Assembly: GCF_030816195.1 (NCBI RefSeq)
Contig: NZ_JAUSXS010000001.1
Location: 5,107,501 to 5,171,500 of the forward strand
Direction of reading: 5' to 3'
Source of the DNA: Pseudomonas sp. W4I3
GTDB taxonomy: Bacteria > Pseudomonadota > Gammaproteobacteria > Pseudomonadales > Pseudomonadaceae
DNA length: 64,000 nucleotides
Below the pieces are notes generated by a model. It was not told where the DNA came from. It did not search any database and was given only the letters and a program-made list of their open reading frames with translations. Below are positions 52,811 to 61,069 of the stretch, in pieces (positions within the stretch are counted from its first letter, which is position 1; each line of letters begins with the position of its first letter). Made by a program: the position numbers and the translations under genes.

Positions 52811-53787
52811 TTCCACAGCCCGATCTTGGTCAGTTCGGCCTGGAAGTTTTCGCGGGTGATCAAGGTCACTTCGTCCATGGCGGTGTACTTGGGCGGTTCG
52901 GTGCCCTTGGTGACCCACTCGTACATCATCAGCGCGGTGTTGTAGCCCTCGATGTGCGGGCTAGGCAGCATCGAGCCGAAGAAACCACTGTTGGCTTTCT
53001 TCAATTCGCCGATGGCGTCGGTGCCATTGATGCCGATGCCGATCACGTTGGCCGCCGCGAAACCGGCGCTTTCGGTGGCGCGTACGCCGCCGAGCACGGT
53101 GTTGTCGTTCATGCCGCCGATGATCAGGTTTTTCGCGCCGCTGGGCAGTTTGACCAGGGCCGAGTTGGTGGCGTCCATGCTGCCTGGCACGTCGAGGGTT
53201 TTAAGCGCGGCGGTGAGGATATGGTCTTTGGGAATTCCGGCTTCTTCCAGGGATTTGATCGAGCCGTCGGTGCGTTTCTTGCCGGTGTCCAGTTCATTGA
53301 AGGTGTTGATCACCGCGTAAGTGTCCTTCCAGTCCCAGCCGCGTTTTTTCGCTTCGGCGGCCATGGCGGCGCCCTGCTTCTGGCCCACTTCGAAGGCGGC
53401 CATGCCCAGGTACGGCACGTCCTCCATGAAGTTGCCCTTGGCATCGACGAAACGGTCGTCCACGGCCATCACTTTCAAGCCGTTGACCTTGGCCTTGGCG
53501 ACAATCGCCGGGCCCAGCGATACGTCCGGCGGGCAGATCACAAAGCCCTTGGCGCCGTTGGCGGCCAGGCTGTCGATGGCCGAGAGGGTCTTCTCACCGT
53601 CCGGCACGGCGATCTTGATCACGGTAAAACCGTGCTCCTTGCCGGCTTTTTCGGCAAAAGCCCATTCGGTTTGAAACCAGGGTTCTTCCGCCTGTTTGAC
53701 CAGAAAGCCGATCTTCACTTCTTCAGCCGATACGAACCCGCTGAACGCCATTGCCAGCGCCACAGCACCGAGTGTCTTCTTGAACAT
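52807..53787 (-). CDS. araF: L-arabinose-binding periplasmic protein AraF
   Basis: A 326-aa secreted protein (signal peptide MFKKTLGAVALAMAFSGFVS) strongly resembling E. coli AraF (KIGFLVKQAEEPWFQTEWAF, IKIAVPDGEKTLSAIDSLAA, GGMNDNTVLGGVRATESAGF, IGIGINGTDAIGELKKANSG). It catches arabinose (and probably related pentoses or galactose) for AraGH. It follows the SDR gene by 32 bp. Confidence 0.96.
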   Translation of the reverse strand: MFKKTLGAVALAMAFSGFVSAEEVKIGFLVKQAEEPWFQTEWAFAEKAGKEHGFTVIKIAVPDGEKTLSAIDSLAANGAKGFVICPPDVSLGPAIVAKAKVNGLKVMAVDDRFVDAKGNFMEDVPYLGMAAFEVGQKQGAAMAAEAKKRGWDWKDTYAVINTFNELDTGKKRTDGSIKSLEEAGIPKDHILTAALKTLDVPGSMDATNSALVKLPSGAKNLIIGGMNDNTVLGGVRATESAGFAAANVIGIGINGTDAIGELKKANSGFFGSMLPSPHIEGYNTALMMYEWVTKGTEPPKYTAMDEVTLITRENFQAELTKIGLWK

Positions 53788-53819
53788 GGACTACCTCATT
53801 CTTGTTATTGGAAAACGAT

Positions 53820-54641
53820 TTAGTCGTGGTACATCACAGACCGCCCGCCATCGATCATCAGGCAGGTGGCATTGATAAAGGGCGCCTCGTCGGTGGCCAG
53901 AAACAGCGCCGTCATCGCCACCTCGACGGGCTGGCCGATGCGCTTGGGCGGGTGCAGGTCGAACGCACGCTGGCGCTCGGCATGGGGATCCGGGAAAGCG
54001 TTCCAGTAATCGACGTTGAGCTGGGTTTCGATATATCCCGGGGCGATGGCATTCACGCGGATACCCTTGGGCGCGTATTCGATACCCAGGGCGCGGGTGA
54101 GCCCGAGCAGGCCGTGTTTGGCGACCGGGTAGGGAAAGCAGCCGGGAATGATGTGGCTGGAATGGGTGGAAGCAATGTTGATGATGTTGCCGATGCCCTG
54201 CTCGATCATGTGTGGCAGCACCGCGCGGCAACCGTACCAGGCACCGTCTAGGTCAATGGCGAAGCAACGGCGCCAATCCTCGTCGGTCATTTGCAGCGGG
54301 TCGCGAAACACATTGACCCCGGCGCAGTTGACCAGCACGTCCACGCGGCCAAAGCGCTCGATGGCCACATTGACCAGCGCCTGCCATTGCTCCTGGGACG
54401 TGATATCGACGGCTTTAGCGACAATGTCGGCGCCGCGTTCGCGCCAATGGGCCGCGACTTTTTCGACTTTATCGCCTTGGATGTCCGCAATCACCAACCG
54501 CGCCTGCTGCGCCTGGAAGCAGGCCACAATCGCCTCGCCAATGCCTTGCGCGGCACCGGTGATGATCACCACCTTGTGCTTGAGGCGCTCGCCGTAAGTG
54601 GGCTCGGGCACGGCGGGTAAGGACAACGGTTGTGCCTGCAT
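53820..54641 (-). CDS. SDR-family sugar dehydrogenase (probable L-arabinose 1-dehydrogenase)
   Basis: A 273-aa short-chain dehydrogenase: cofactor motif TGAAQGIGEA, NAG-type VNCAGVNVF, catalytic Ser in ASTHSSHI and YPVAK, and the C-terminal segment NATCLMIDGGRSVMY. It is the first gene of the araFGH operon, so oxidation of the imported sugar is likely, in line with the non-phosphorylating arabinose route of pseudomonads. The substrate is not directly shown. Confidence 0.82.
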   Translation of the reverse strand: MQAQPLSLPAVPEPTYGERLKHKVVIITGAAQGIGEAIVACFQAQQARLVIADIQGDKVEKVAAHWRERGADIVAKAVDITSQEQWQALVNVAIERFGRVDVLVNCAGVNVFRDPLQMTDEDWRRCFAIDLDGAWYGCRAVLPHMIEQGIGNIINIASTHSSHIIPGCFPYPVAKHGLLGLTRALGIEYAPKGIRVNAIAPGYIETQLNVDYWNAFPDPHAERQRAFDLHPPKRIGQPVEVAMTALFLATDEAPFINATCLMIDGGRSVMYHD

Positions 54642-54790
54642 CGCTTCACCTGTTTTATTTTTGATAGTGAGTGCTGATGCAGGCGACTATAAACCCATCA
54701 TTTGAAATATCTCAATATATAAATTTACGTCCCACAATATGAGCATACCTATAAAAAAACCGGCCTGAATCGGCCGGTTTCGAAGTCCTC
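54642..54790. promoter_or_regulatory. AT-rich promoter region of the SDR-araFGH operon
   Basis: A markedly AT-rich segment (TTTGAAATATCTCAATATAT and on to TACGTCCCACAATATGAGC) with two CAATAT repeats, upstream of the SDR gene on the minus strand. It probably contains the operon promoter and operator. The leftward terminator of the GNAT gene lies at its right edge. Confidence 0.45.
54754..54780 (-). terminator. Intrinsic terminator of the GNAT gene
   Basis: AAACCGGCC and GGCCGGTTT pair around TGAATC, with a run of A on the plus strand before the hairpin, so T's follow on the minus strand. It lies 11 bp after the acetyltransferase stop. Confidence 0.88.
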
Positions 54791-55271
54791 TCAGCCTTGG
54801 GCAAAATCCCTCAGCGCGTTGCCTTCCATGCGATAGCGCACCCACTCTTCCTGAGGTTGCGCGCCGATGGATTTGTAGAAGGCGATCGCCGGCTCGTTCC
54901 AGTCCAGCACGCTCCATTCGAAGCGCCCACAACCGTTATCGCAGGCGATCCTGGCCAGGTGACGCAGCAACTTCTTGCCCCGCCCCGCCGCCGCGCTGCT
55001 CCGGGTTGATATAAAGGTCTTCCAGATACAGGCAGTTGCTGCCGAGCCATGTGGAATAGCTGAAAAAAAACACCGCGAAGCCAATCGGCAGGCCGTCGCG
55101 CGAACAGATCAGGCCGTGGGCGGTAGCGCCCTCGCTGAACAGGCTGCGTTCGATATCCACCACGCTGGCGACCACTTCGTGGCGGGCTTTTTCATATTCG
55201 GCCAGTTCAGTAATGAAAGTCAGGATTTGCGCAGCATCGCTGGGTACGGCGGGGCGAATCTCGATGGTCAT
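54791..55271 (-). pseudogene. GNAT N-acetyltransferase, broken by a 1-nt insertion
   Basis: From the ATG at 55271 (MTIEIRPAVPSDAAQILTFI) the GNAT fold runs correctly to CLYLEDLYINPEQRGGGAG and then shifts. Removing one base from the GGGG runs at 54978-54986 gives GKKLLRHLARIACDNGCGRF and continues to the stop at 54791, with motif EWSVLDWNEPAIAFYKSIGA, typical of the C-terminal half. The restored length is about 159 aa, normal for the family. The substrate is unknown (diamine-type acetyltransferase style). Either a pseudogene or an assembly error. Confidence 0.85.
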
Positions 55272-55463
55272 GGGCGCGCCTTGAGCAAGTTCAAAGCGCA
55301 CATACTAAGGCGCTTTGATGACCGATTGCAGCGCAATTTCCGAGGGACCAGCACACAAAATCTTACAAGCGGTGCAATACCGTTCGTCGCCATCAAGGCA
55401 CGAACCGTAAATATGGGCTGACCAATACAGGGTAAGGACATTAATCCCAATGGAGACACCCTG

Positions 55464-55814
55464 ATGAAGAATTCCAAATTGGCTGCCCTCGCTCTCACCG
55501 GTCTGTTGTCTGCCGCGTCGCTGAACGCCTTCGCTGCGACGTCGTCCACTGGCAAGACTGATCCAGTCGGCTCGCCGCCAAGCCCTGCCACTCAAGAATC
55601 CCAGGATTCCATGGGCACTGGCCTGGACACCAATGGCGGCGCGATCATCGACAACGGCGCCGACCCGCGCACCAAAGGCAATGACACCCAGCGTCAGGCA
55701 CCCGCTGCCGTGGGCAACGGCAAGATGGGCCCTGGCGTCGACAAAAATGAGCCGAAGATCAACAAGGGCGACGATTCGAATATCCCAGGTGCACCCAAAC
55801 AACCTGCGCCTTGA
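55464..55814 (+). CDS. Small secreted hypothetical protein
   Basis: A 116-aa protein with a signal peptide (MKNSKLAALALTGLLSAASL, cleavage near AFAA) and a mature part rich in Gly, Asp, Asn and Pro, with no enzyme motif (TGLDTNGGAIIDNGADPRTK). It appears disordered and periplasmic. Its neighbour downstream is the Rho-N-like gene at 30 bp. Confidence 0.7.
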   Translation: MKNSKLAALALTGLLSAASLNAFAATSSTGKTDPVGSPPSPATQESQDSMGTGLDTNGGAIIDNGADPRTKGNDTQRQAPAAVGNGKMGPGVDKNEPKINKGDDSNIPGAPKQPAP

Positions 55815-55843
55815 TACCTCCATGGCCAGAAGGAGTGTTAGCG

Positions 55844-56224
55844 ATGCCTCGTGGAAGCAAAGCGAAATACACCGAAGAACAGAAACGCAAAGCCGCTCAT
55901 ATCGAAGATAGCTATGAGCACAAGGGACTGTCCAAGGACGAAGCCGAGGCGCGTGCCTGGGCTACCGTCAACAAGCAGTCGGGCGGCGGCGAAAAGTCCG
56001 GCGGATCCGGCCAGCGTAAAGCGCCGGCAAAGAAGTCTCAGGATCGGCAGGATTCGGCCAAGCGCGCGGCAGCCAGCCGTGAGGGGCATCCTCGCAGCAG
56101 CCGCGACTCACTTGAGACGCAAACCAAGGAAGGCCTGCTGAAGGAAGCGCGGGCCAGGGATATTCCCGGGCGTTCGAGCATGCGCAAGGATGAGTTGATC
56201 GAGGCGCTGAAAAGAGCCGGTTAG
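55844..56224 (+). CDS. Rho-termination-factor N-terminal-like / ChaB-like protein
   Basis: A 126-aa basic protein from an ATG at 55844 (MPRGSKAKYTEEQKRKAAHI). The N-terminal part resembles ChaB-like helices, the middle is Lys/Ser-rich, and the C-terminus has a SAP/Rho-N-like helix pair (LLKEARARDIPGRSSMRKDE, LIEALKRAG). It probably binds nucleic acid. Many pseudomonads carry such a gene, sometimes labelled plasmid stabilisation protein. Confidence 0.72.
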   Translation: MPRGSKAKYTEEQKRKAAHIEDSYEHKGLSKDEAEARAWATVNKQSGGGEKSGGSGQRKAPAKKSQDRQDSAKRAAASREGHPRSSRDSLETQTKEGLLKEARARDIPGRSSMRKDELIEALKRAG

Positions 56225-56237
56225 CCACAGTTCTAAC

Positions 56238-56265
56238 TGTGGGAGGGAGCAAGCCCCCTCCCACA
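56238..56265. repeat. Solo REP palindrome
   Basis: TGTGGGAGGGAGCAAGCCCC followed by CTCCCACA: a single REP-like hairpin made of outer arms without the 40-bp REPIN centre. It looks like a collapsed REPIN and lies 14 bp after the Rho-N-like gene, where it could act as an RNA hairpin. Confidence 0.8.
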
Positions 56266-56278
56266 TTTGGATGTGTGT

Positions 56279-57196
56279 TTATTCAGTCAGCAATGCATCC
56301 ACCTCGGCGGTGCCGGGGCACGTCGCTGGCCCCCAGCGTGTCACCGCCAGTGCCGCCGCTGCGTTTGCTCGGCGTGCGGCCTCAAGCGGTTTCAAGCCGT
56401 TCGCAAGCCCGGCAATAAATACCCCGGCATGCGCATCCCCTGCGCCATTGCTGTCCACCGCCTGCACCTTGAAACCCGCCACATGCTCGATTTCGCTCCC
56501 GCGTCCTACCCAGCAACCCTTCGGCCCATCGCGCACCACCAGCAACGCTCCGGCAGACAGTTGTCGATTCAGTCCGGGCAACGCGGCGGCGATACTCGTG
56601 GCACCGGTGAATGCCAGGGCTTCCGGGCCATTGCTGGTCCAGATATCGATACGCGGCAACAATGCGCGCATCACGGCCGAGTCCGGTGCCTTGACCAGCG
56701 GCCCTGGGTCGAATACCACCACGACCTCGCGCGGCAGCGCCAGCAGCCAGTCGATCAGCGGCTGCGCCTTGCCCTCAAGCAGCAAGCTGTAGCCACTGAC
56801 GTACACAAAGTCATCGGCCTGCGGGACGGTCGACGCCAGATCCACGGCATTCAATTCGCCCTCGGCACCGAGATGGGAAATGAACGTGCGCTCCGTGGTG
56901 GCTTCGGTCAGGGCCACGCACAAGCCGGTGTCCTTGCCGCTGCTCGTCGGCAGCGCCATTTCGATGCCTTCGGCGCGCATCGCAGCGCGGGCCAGATCAC
57001 CGAAGCGACCGGTGCCGTGACGCCCCAAGTACACCACGCACAGGCCATTACGCCGTGCGGCGGCCATCACGTTAAAGCCGCCGCCGGCTTCGAAGCTGGC
57101 CGATCTGGCCAGCACGTCGCCACCCGATGCAGGCAGGGTGTCGAGGGCCATGACCAGGTCGACGATGACCTGCCCGCTATGCAGCAATCTAGGCAT
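56279..57196 (-). CDS. PfkB-family sugar/nucleoside kinase (YegV-like)
   Basis: A 305-aa kinase from an ATG at 57196 (MPRLLHSGQVIVDLVMALDT). PfkB signatures: GGGFNVMAAARRNG near the N-terminus and the catalytic DSNGAGDAHAGVFIAG near the C-terminus. It overlaps the NCS1 permease stop by 8 bp. In the operon it would phosphorylate the imported nucleoside or ribose-like product. The order GntR, ADP-ribosylglycohydrolase, transporter, PfkB matches E. coli yegW-yegU-yegT-yegV in content. Substrate unknown. Confidence 0.88.
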   Translation of the reverse strand: MPRLLHSGQVIVDLVMALDTLPASGGDVLARSASFEAGGGFNVMAAARRNGLCVVYLGRHGTGRFGDLARAAMRAEGIEMALPTSSGKDTGLCVALTEATTERTFISHLGAEGELNAVDLASTVPQADDFVYVSGYSLLLEGKAQPLIDWLLALPREVVVVFDPGPLVKAPDSAVMRALLPRIDIWTSNGPEALAFTGATSIAAALPGLNRQLSAGALLVVRDGPKGCWVGRGSEIEHVAGFKVQAVDSNGAGDAHAGVFIAGLANGLKPLEAARRANAAAALAVTRWGPATCPGTAEVDALLTE

Positions 57197-58655
57197 TGGC
57201 ACGCTCGACTGACGCGGGGCGTCGATCGGCAGCGCCGCCCAGTACGGCATACACACCGCCCGCCACCAGGAAGGTGACGATCCAGCCAAGGCCGTTATGG
57301 CCCAGCCAGGAGTCCGACAATGGCCCGGCGAACCAGACGGTTTCGGCCGTGGTACCAATGGTGGTGAAACAAAAACCCAGCACAATGGCCAGCGCCCAGG
57401 CGCCGAAGGCGCGCCACTCCACGCCGCCGCGATACCAATAGGCGCTGCTGGGGCTGACATCCAGCAAATCCTTGGGGCTGTAATAGTGACGGTGCATCAG
57501 GTCGACCACGAAAATCCCCACCCAGGCGGTAATCGGCACCGCCAGCAACGAGATGAACGTAATGAACGGACCGTAGAAGCTCTCGGCGATCAGCATGAAA
57601 TAAATGGAGCCGGCGAAAATCGCCACGATATCGACGATCACCGCATGCACACGCTTGACCTTCAAGCCCAGGGTCAGGGTGGTGAGGCCGGCGGAATACA
57701 CCGACAGGTTGTTCGATAACAGCAGCCCGCCGAACGCAGTGATCAGGTACGGCACCGCCATCCAGGTCGGCAGCATGTCGCGGATCGCAATGATCGGGTC
57801 CGTGGCCGAGGCCAGGTCGCTGTTACCCACCGACAGCAGGCCGCCGAGGGTGATCAGCAACACCAGCGGGATGCCCGCGCCGAACGCGGCAGAAGCCACC
57901 AGGCGCACGGCCTTGACGCTGCGATGCTGGTAACGCGACATGTCGGCACCCGCGTTGGCCCAACCGATGCCGGTGCCGGCCGCCATGGTGCCGACGCCGA
58001 TGATCATGGCGCTCAGCGGCGCCGGGGTGGCGTTGAATACCGCGCTCCAGTCGATGGTGGCGCAGAGGAAGCCGCCCACCAGAATATTCAGGGCGCCGAA
58101 CACGTAGGTCGCCCATTTCTGGATCACCAGCAAGGTGGCGTGGCCCAGGCCGGAAACGGCCAGGGTCAGCAGCACGAAAAGGCCGATGAAGATCAGGGTG
58201 AGCAATGGTGCGCTTTTGGCCTGCACCGGCGAACCGAACAGGATCGAGCACAGCGAAAGCAGCACAAAGGCCGCCGTCGTGGTGTTGACCGTTTCCCAGC
58301 CCAGGCGCGACATCAGCGACACCAGGGTCGGCCCGATATTGCCGCGTACGCCGAAGATGGCGCGGGACAAGGTCAGGCTGGGCGCACGACCACGGCGACC
58401 GGCGATGGAAATAATGCCCACCACCGCGAAGGAACCGGCGGCGCCCAGGATCGCGACGATAATCGCCTGCCAGATCGCCAGGCCGCGAAACGCAACCAAC
58501 GTGGCACCGAGCGGCAAGCCGAGAATGCTGATATTGGCCGCGAACCATACCCAGAACAGCTGCAGCGGGTGCCCGTTGCACTCGCCCTCCGGGACCGGTT
58601 CGATGCCGCGCGTTTCCAATTGCCCGACGCTTTGGCCGGAAGAGGTGCTGCTCAT
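57189..58655 (-). CDS. NCS1-family nucleobase/nucleoside permease (CodB-like)
   Basis: A 488-aa permease from an ATG at 58655 (MSSTSSGQSVGQLETRGIEP) with about 12 hydrophobic segments and the NCS1 style (WFAANISILGLPLGATLVAF, NAGADMSRYQHRSVKAVRLV). NCS1 proteins carry cytosine, purines, allantoin, hydantoins or thiamin. Here it takes the place of YegT-type nucleoside symporters. It lies 52 bp after the ADP-ribosylglycohydrolase. Confidence 0.9.
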   Translation of the reverse strand: MSSTSSGQSVGQLETRGIEPVPEGECNGHPLQLFWVWFAANISILGLPLGATLVAFRGLAIWQAIIVAILGAAGSFAVVGIISIAGRRGRAPSLTLSRAIFGVRGNIGPTLVSLMSRLGWETVNTTTAAFVLLSLCSILFGSPVQAKSAPLLTLIFIGLFVLLTLAVSGLGHATLLVIQKWATYVFGALNILVGGFLCATIDWSAVFNATPAPLSAMIIGVGTMAAGTGIGWANAGADMSRYQHRSVKAVRLVASAAFGAGIPLVLLITLGGLLSVGNSDLASATDPIIAIRDMLPTWMAVPYLITAFGGLLLSNNLSVYSAGLTTLTLGLKVKRVHAVIVDIVAIFAGSIYFMLIAESFYGPFITFISLLAVPITAWVGIFVVDLMHRHYYSPKDLLDVSPSSAYWYRGGVEWRAFGAWALAIVLGFCFTTIGTTAETVWFAGPLSDSWLGHNGLGWIVTFLVAGGVYAVLGGAADRRPASVERANA

Positions 58656-58707
58656 GGGAGTGCTCCTGGTGCCTGTATTATTGTGGTTGTGGCAACGCTT
58701 CAATCAT

Positions 58708-59709
58708 TCAACGCAGTGCGAGCAGGCTTTGAACCAGCGGTTGCAGGTCCAGGCCATTGACGCGCTGGACCTGCTCCACCATCTCCGGCGGCCAGCACCG
58801 CAAACCCAGACAGGCACCGAGCATGGCACCAAGGATCGCGGCGATGGTGTCAGTGTCGCCACCCAGGCTCGCGGCCAGGCACAACGCCTCGAAGGCGCTC
58901 ATGTCGCCCGACGCCACTTGCTGCGCGAGGGCGAACGACACCACTACCGACTCCTGGGAGGCGACGGAGGTCCCAATCAGCTCATAGAGCAAGTCGGTGA
59001 ACAGGGCCTTGTCGCCACTGCCCACGCTCAGGGTGCGCGCCCAACTGATGCGCGTGGACATGCGTCCGCCCGCAACCCAGTGGCCGTGGTGCTCCGCCTG
59101 TTGTGCAACCTGAGTGCCGATGTTCAGCGCTTCGCCCAGGTCCACGCCGTTGATGCCGGCCGAGACCACCGCCGCCACCGCGGCCGCGCTGGCAATGCCC
59201 AGGCTGGTGTTATGGGTGACCTGGCAGGCCTGGATCACCGACTGGATAAACCGCGTCGGGTCGCTGACGTCGGCGGCAATGCCCACCGGCGCGATGCGCA
59301 TGGCCGCGCCATTGGTCGTACCGTAGCGACCGGATTCTTCCGGGGTATGGCCGGCGAGGATCATGTCGATAGCACGCTTGGTGGACGGCCCGAGCAGGTC
59401 CTGGGAACCCTTGGCGCGCATGGCCGCTTCCCAGTCGATGAGGCGTTGGGCGAGCACGGTGGGTTCAATCCTGCCGTGGCCTTCCACCAGCAACTCAGCG
59501 ACCAGAATTGCCTGTTCGGTGTCATCGGTAATGGAACCGGCGGGCATGTTTGGCGCGATGGGCTGGTCGGGGCCAGCGCTTTGCAAGGTGGTGATCGCCC
59601 CGAAACGCTGGCGGACTTGCTCACGGCTCAAGGATTGCGTGGGCATGCCCAGCGCGTCGCCCAGGGCCAGGCCATAAAACGCGCCGAGCGCGCGGATCTC
59701 AGCAGTCAT
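58708..59709 (-). CDS. ADP-ribosylglycohydrolase family protein (YegU-like)
   Basis: A 333-aa all-helical ADP-ribosylhydrolase-type protein (MTAEIRALGAFYGLALGDAL). Metal-site motifs: GSITDDTEQA (DDxE region, about residue 60) and LGGDTDTIAAILGAML near the C-terminus. In this operon with a kinase and a permease it more likely acts on a nucleoside or nucleotide N-glycosidic bond than on ADP-ribosylated proteins. It overlaps the GntR stop by 4 bp. Confidence 0.9.
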   Translation of the reverse strand: MTAEIRALGAFYGLALGDALGMPTQSLSREQVRQRFGAITTLQSAGPDQPIAPNMPAGSITDDTEQAILVAELLVEGHGRIEPTVLAQRLIDWEAAMRAKGSQDLLGPSTKRAIDMILAGHTPEESGRYGTTNGAAMRIAPVGIAADVSDPTRFIQSVIQACQVTHNTSLGIASAAAVAAVVSAGINGVDLGEALNIGTQVAQQAEHHGHWVAGGRMSTRISWARTLSVGSGDKALFTDLLYELIGTSVASQESVVVSFALAQQVASGDMSAFEALCLAASLGGDTDTIAAILGAMLGACLGLRCWPPEMVEQVQRVNGLDLQPLVQSLLALR

Positions 59710-60419
59710 GTGGACGCCCCGAATTGCAGGTGCAAACGAAAGTGCAGCGGGTCGAGCAAGCTTTCAACATGCTCCATGAAGCGCTCACGCCGGTCATAGG
59801 TGGTACGCGAAGCCTTGAGAAACACCGTCCCGGCCGGACGCCCGAGCAACTGGGCATCGTCATCGCTCAGGGCCTCGGCGCCGATCCATTGGTCACCTGC
59901 GGCGCCCACATAGCCGTAGGCCGCCAGGGTGATGGTCAGGGAATTGTCGATCAGGCCGGTGCGGGGCAGGCTTTCCAGATCTGCACTGGCAGGCATCAGC
60001 GAGCGCTCCAGCGACACCGGGGTACCGTCGGCCGTGCGTCGGCAGCGGTCGAGGGCTATGAACTGTTCGGTGCCGAAACGGCTGAACAGGTCCGGGCGCG
60101 TCACCGCTTCAAAGCGCAGCACCTCGGTGCTCACCTGTGCGCCTGTATCCGCCAGGGCCTGGGCCCAACCTTGGCGCTGGTCGAGCACCATGCCATCAAA
60201 GGTGACGATGGAGCCGACACCGCTTTGGGTGGCGATGTAGTTGCGCCGCTTGAGCTCAGCCAGCGCTTCGCGCAGCGTGCCACGACTGACCGCAAACTCC
60301 TCAGCCAGTTGATGCTCACCAGGCAACAGGAAACCGTCGGCCATCACTCCACCTTCGATACGGCGGATGAGCTCGTCGACGACGCGTTTTTTCTTATCGA
60401 ATCGAACATGTCTAATCAT
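59706..60419 (-). CDS. GntR-family regulator with UTRA domain (YegW-like)
   Basis: A 237-aa regulator from the ATG at 60419 (MIRHVRFDKKKRVVDELIRR): N-terminal winged helix (LAEEFAVSRGTLREALAELK) and C-terminal UTRA effector domain (DRCRRTADGTPVSLERSLMP). First gene of the operon, so likely autoregulated. An inverted repeat ACATG-N6-CATGT covers its start codon. It would sense the sugar or nucleoside substrate. Confidence 0.92.
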   Translation of the reverse strand: MIRHVRFDKKKRVVDELIRRIEGGVMADGFLLPGEHQLAEEFAVSRGTLREALAELKRRNYIATQSGVGSIVTFDGMVLDQRQGWAQALADTGAQVSTEVLRFEAVTRPDLFSRFGTEQFIALDRCRRTADGTPVSLERSLMPASADLESLPRTGLIDNSLTITLAAYGYVGAAGDQWIGAEALSDDDAQLLGRPAGTVFLKASRTTYDRRERFMEHVESLLDPLHFRLHLQFGAST

Positions 60420-60421
60420 GT
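60406..60421. promoter_or_regulatory. Candidate GntR operator ACATG-N6-CATGT
   Basis: A perfect 5-bp inverted repeat across the start codon of the GntR gene. Autoregulation would explain it, but it also encodes the first residues of the protein, so chance is possible. Confidence 0.35.
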
Positions 60422-60489
60422 ACAAAGTGATAACCGAAAGCCGTGGTTTGCAGCAAGCGAATTATTCCAGGGAATTCAAAAAACCGACC

Positions 60490-61050
60490 TCAGGGCTCCA
60501 GGCCAATCGGGAAAAACTCCCCGTTGCTCCATACGCCAAGCCAGTTCTGACCGTTGATCGGACGGCTCACGGCCAGTTCGACCAATTGGTAGAACACGTT
60601 GCGGTGCACCAGGGCTTCGAGGTTGCTGCGCACCCGCAGGTAAGGCGCCGGCTCTTCGGTGAGCGGGTCGATCACCACACGCAGGAGGTGTTCGGGCCCT
60701 GCCTCAACCGGTTCGTCGACGTTGGTGGTAAACCGCAGCACTTGGCTTTCGCCCTGCCCTTGCACCTCGAGCGTGACGGCGACAAAGGGCGCGTCATCAA
60801 CCTTGATGCCGACCTTTTCAACCGGTGTCACCAGGAAATAATCATCGCCATCGCGGCGAATGATGTTGGAGAACAACTTGACCATGGGTTTGCGCCCGAT
60901 CGGCGTGCCCTGATAGAACCAGGTGCCGTCACGGGCGATGCGCATGTCGATATTGCCGCAGAAATCCGGGTTCCACAGATGCACCGGCGCCGGCCCTTTG
61001 CCTTTGGGCAGTTGCGCCAATAGATCATTGGCCTTGGCGGTATCGGTCAT
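60490..61050 (-). CDS. DUF1285 domain-containing protein
   Basis: A 186-aa protein from an ATG at 61050 (MTDTAKANDLLAQLPKGKGP) with the DUF1285 core (APVHLWNPDFCGNIDMRIAR, GTWFYQGTPIGRKPMVKLFS). It is a cytosolic protein of unknown function with a beta-rich fold. The upstream DUF4823 gene is 20 bp away, so the two may be cotranscribed. Confidence 0.88.
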   Translation of the reverse strand: MTDTAKANDLLAQLPKGKGPAPVHLWNPDFCGNIDMRIARDGTWFYQGTPIGRKPMVKLFSNIIRRDGDDYFLVTPVEKVGIKVDDAPFVAVTLEVQGQGESQVLRFTTNVDEPVEAGPEHLLRVVIDPLTEEPAPYLRVRSNLEALVHRNVFYQLVELAVSRPINGQNWLGVWSNGEFFPIGLEP

Positions 61051-61069
61051 GGAGGTCTCCTTTTCAGGC

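Noticed and set aside
58135..59799. A 554-codon open frame on the plus strand
   Set aside because: Antisense of the NCS1 permease and ADP-ribosylglycohydrolase genes.
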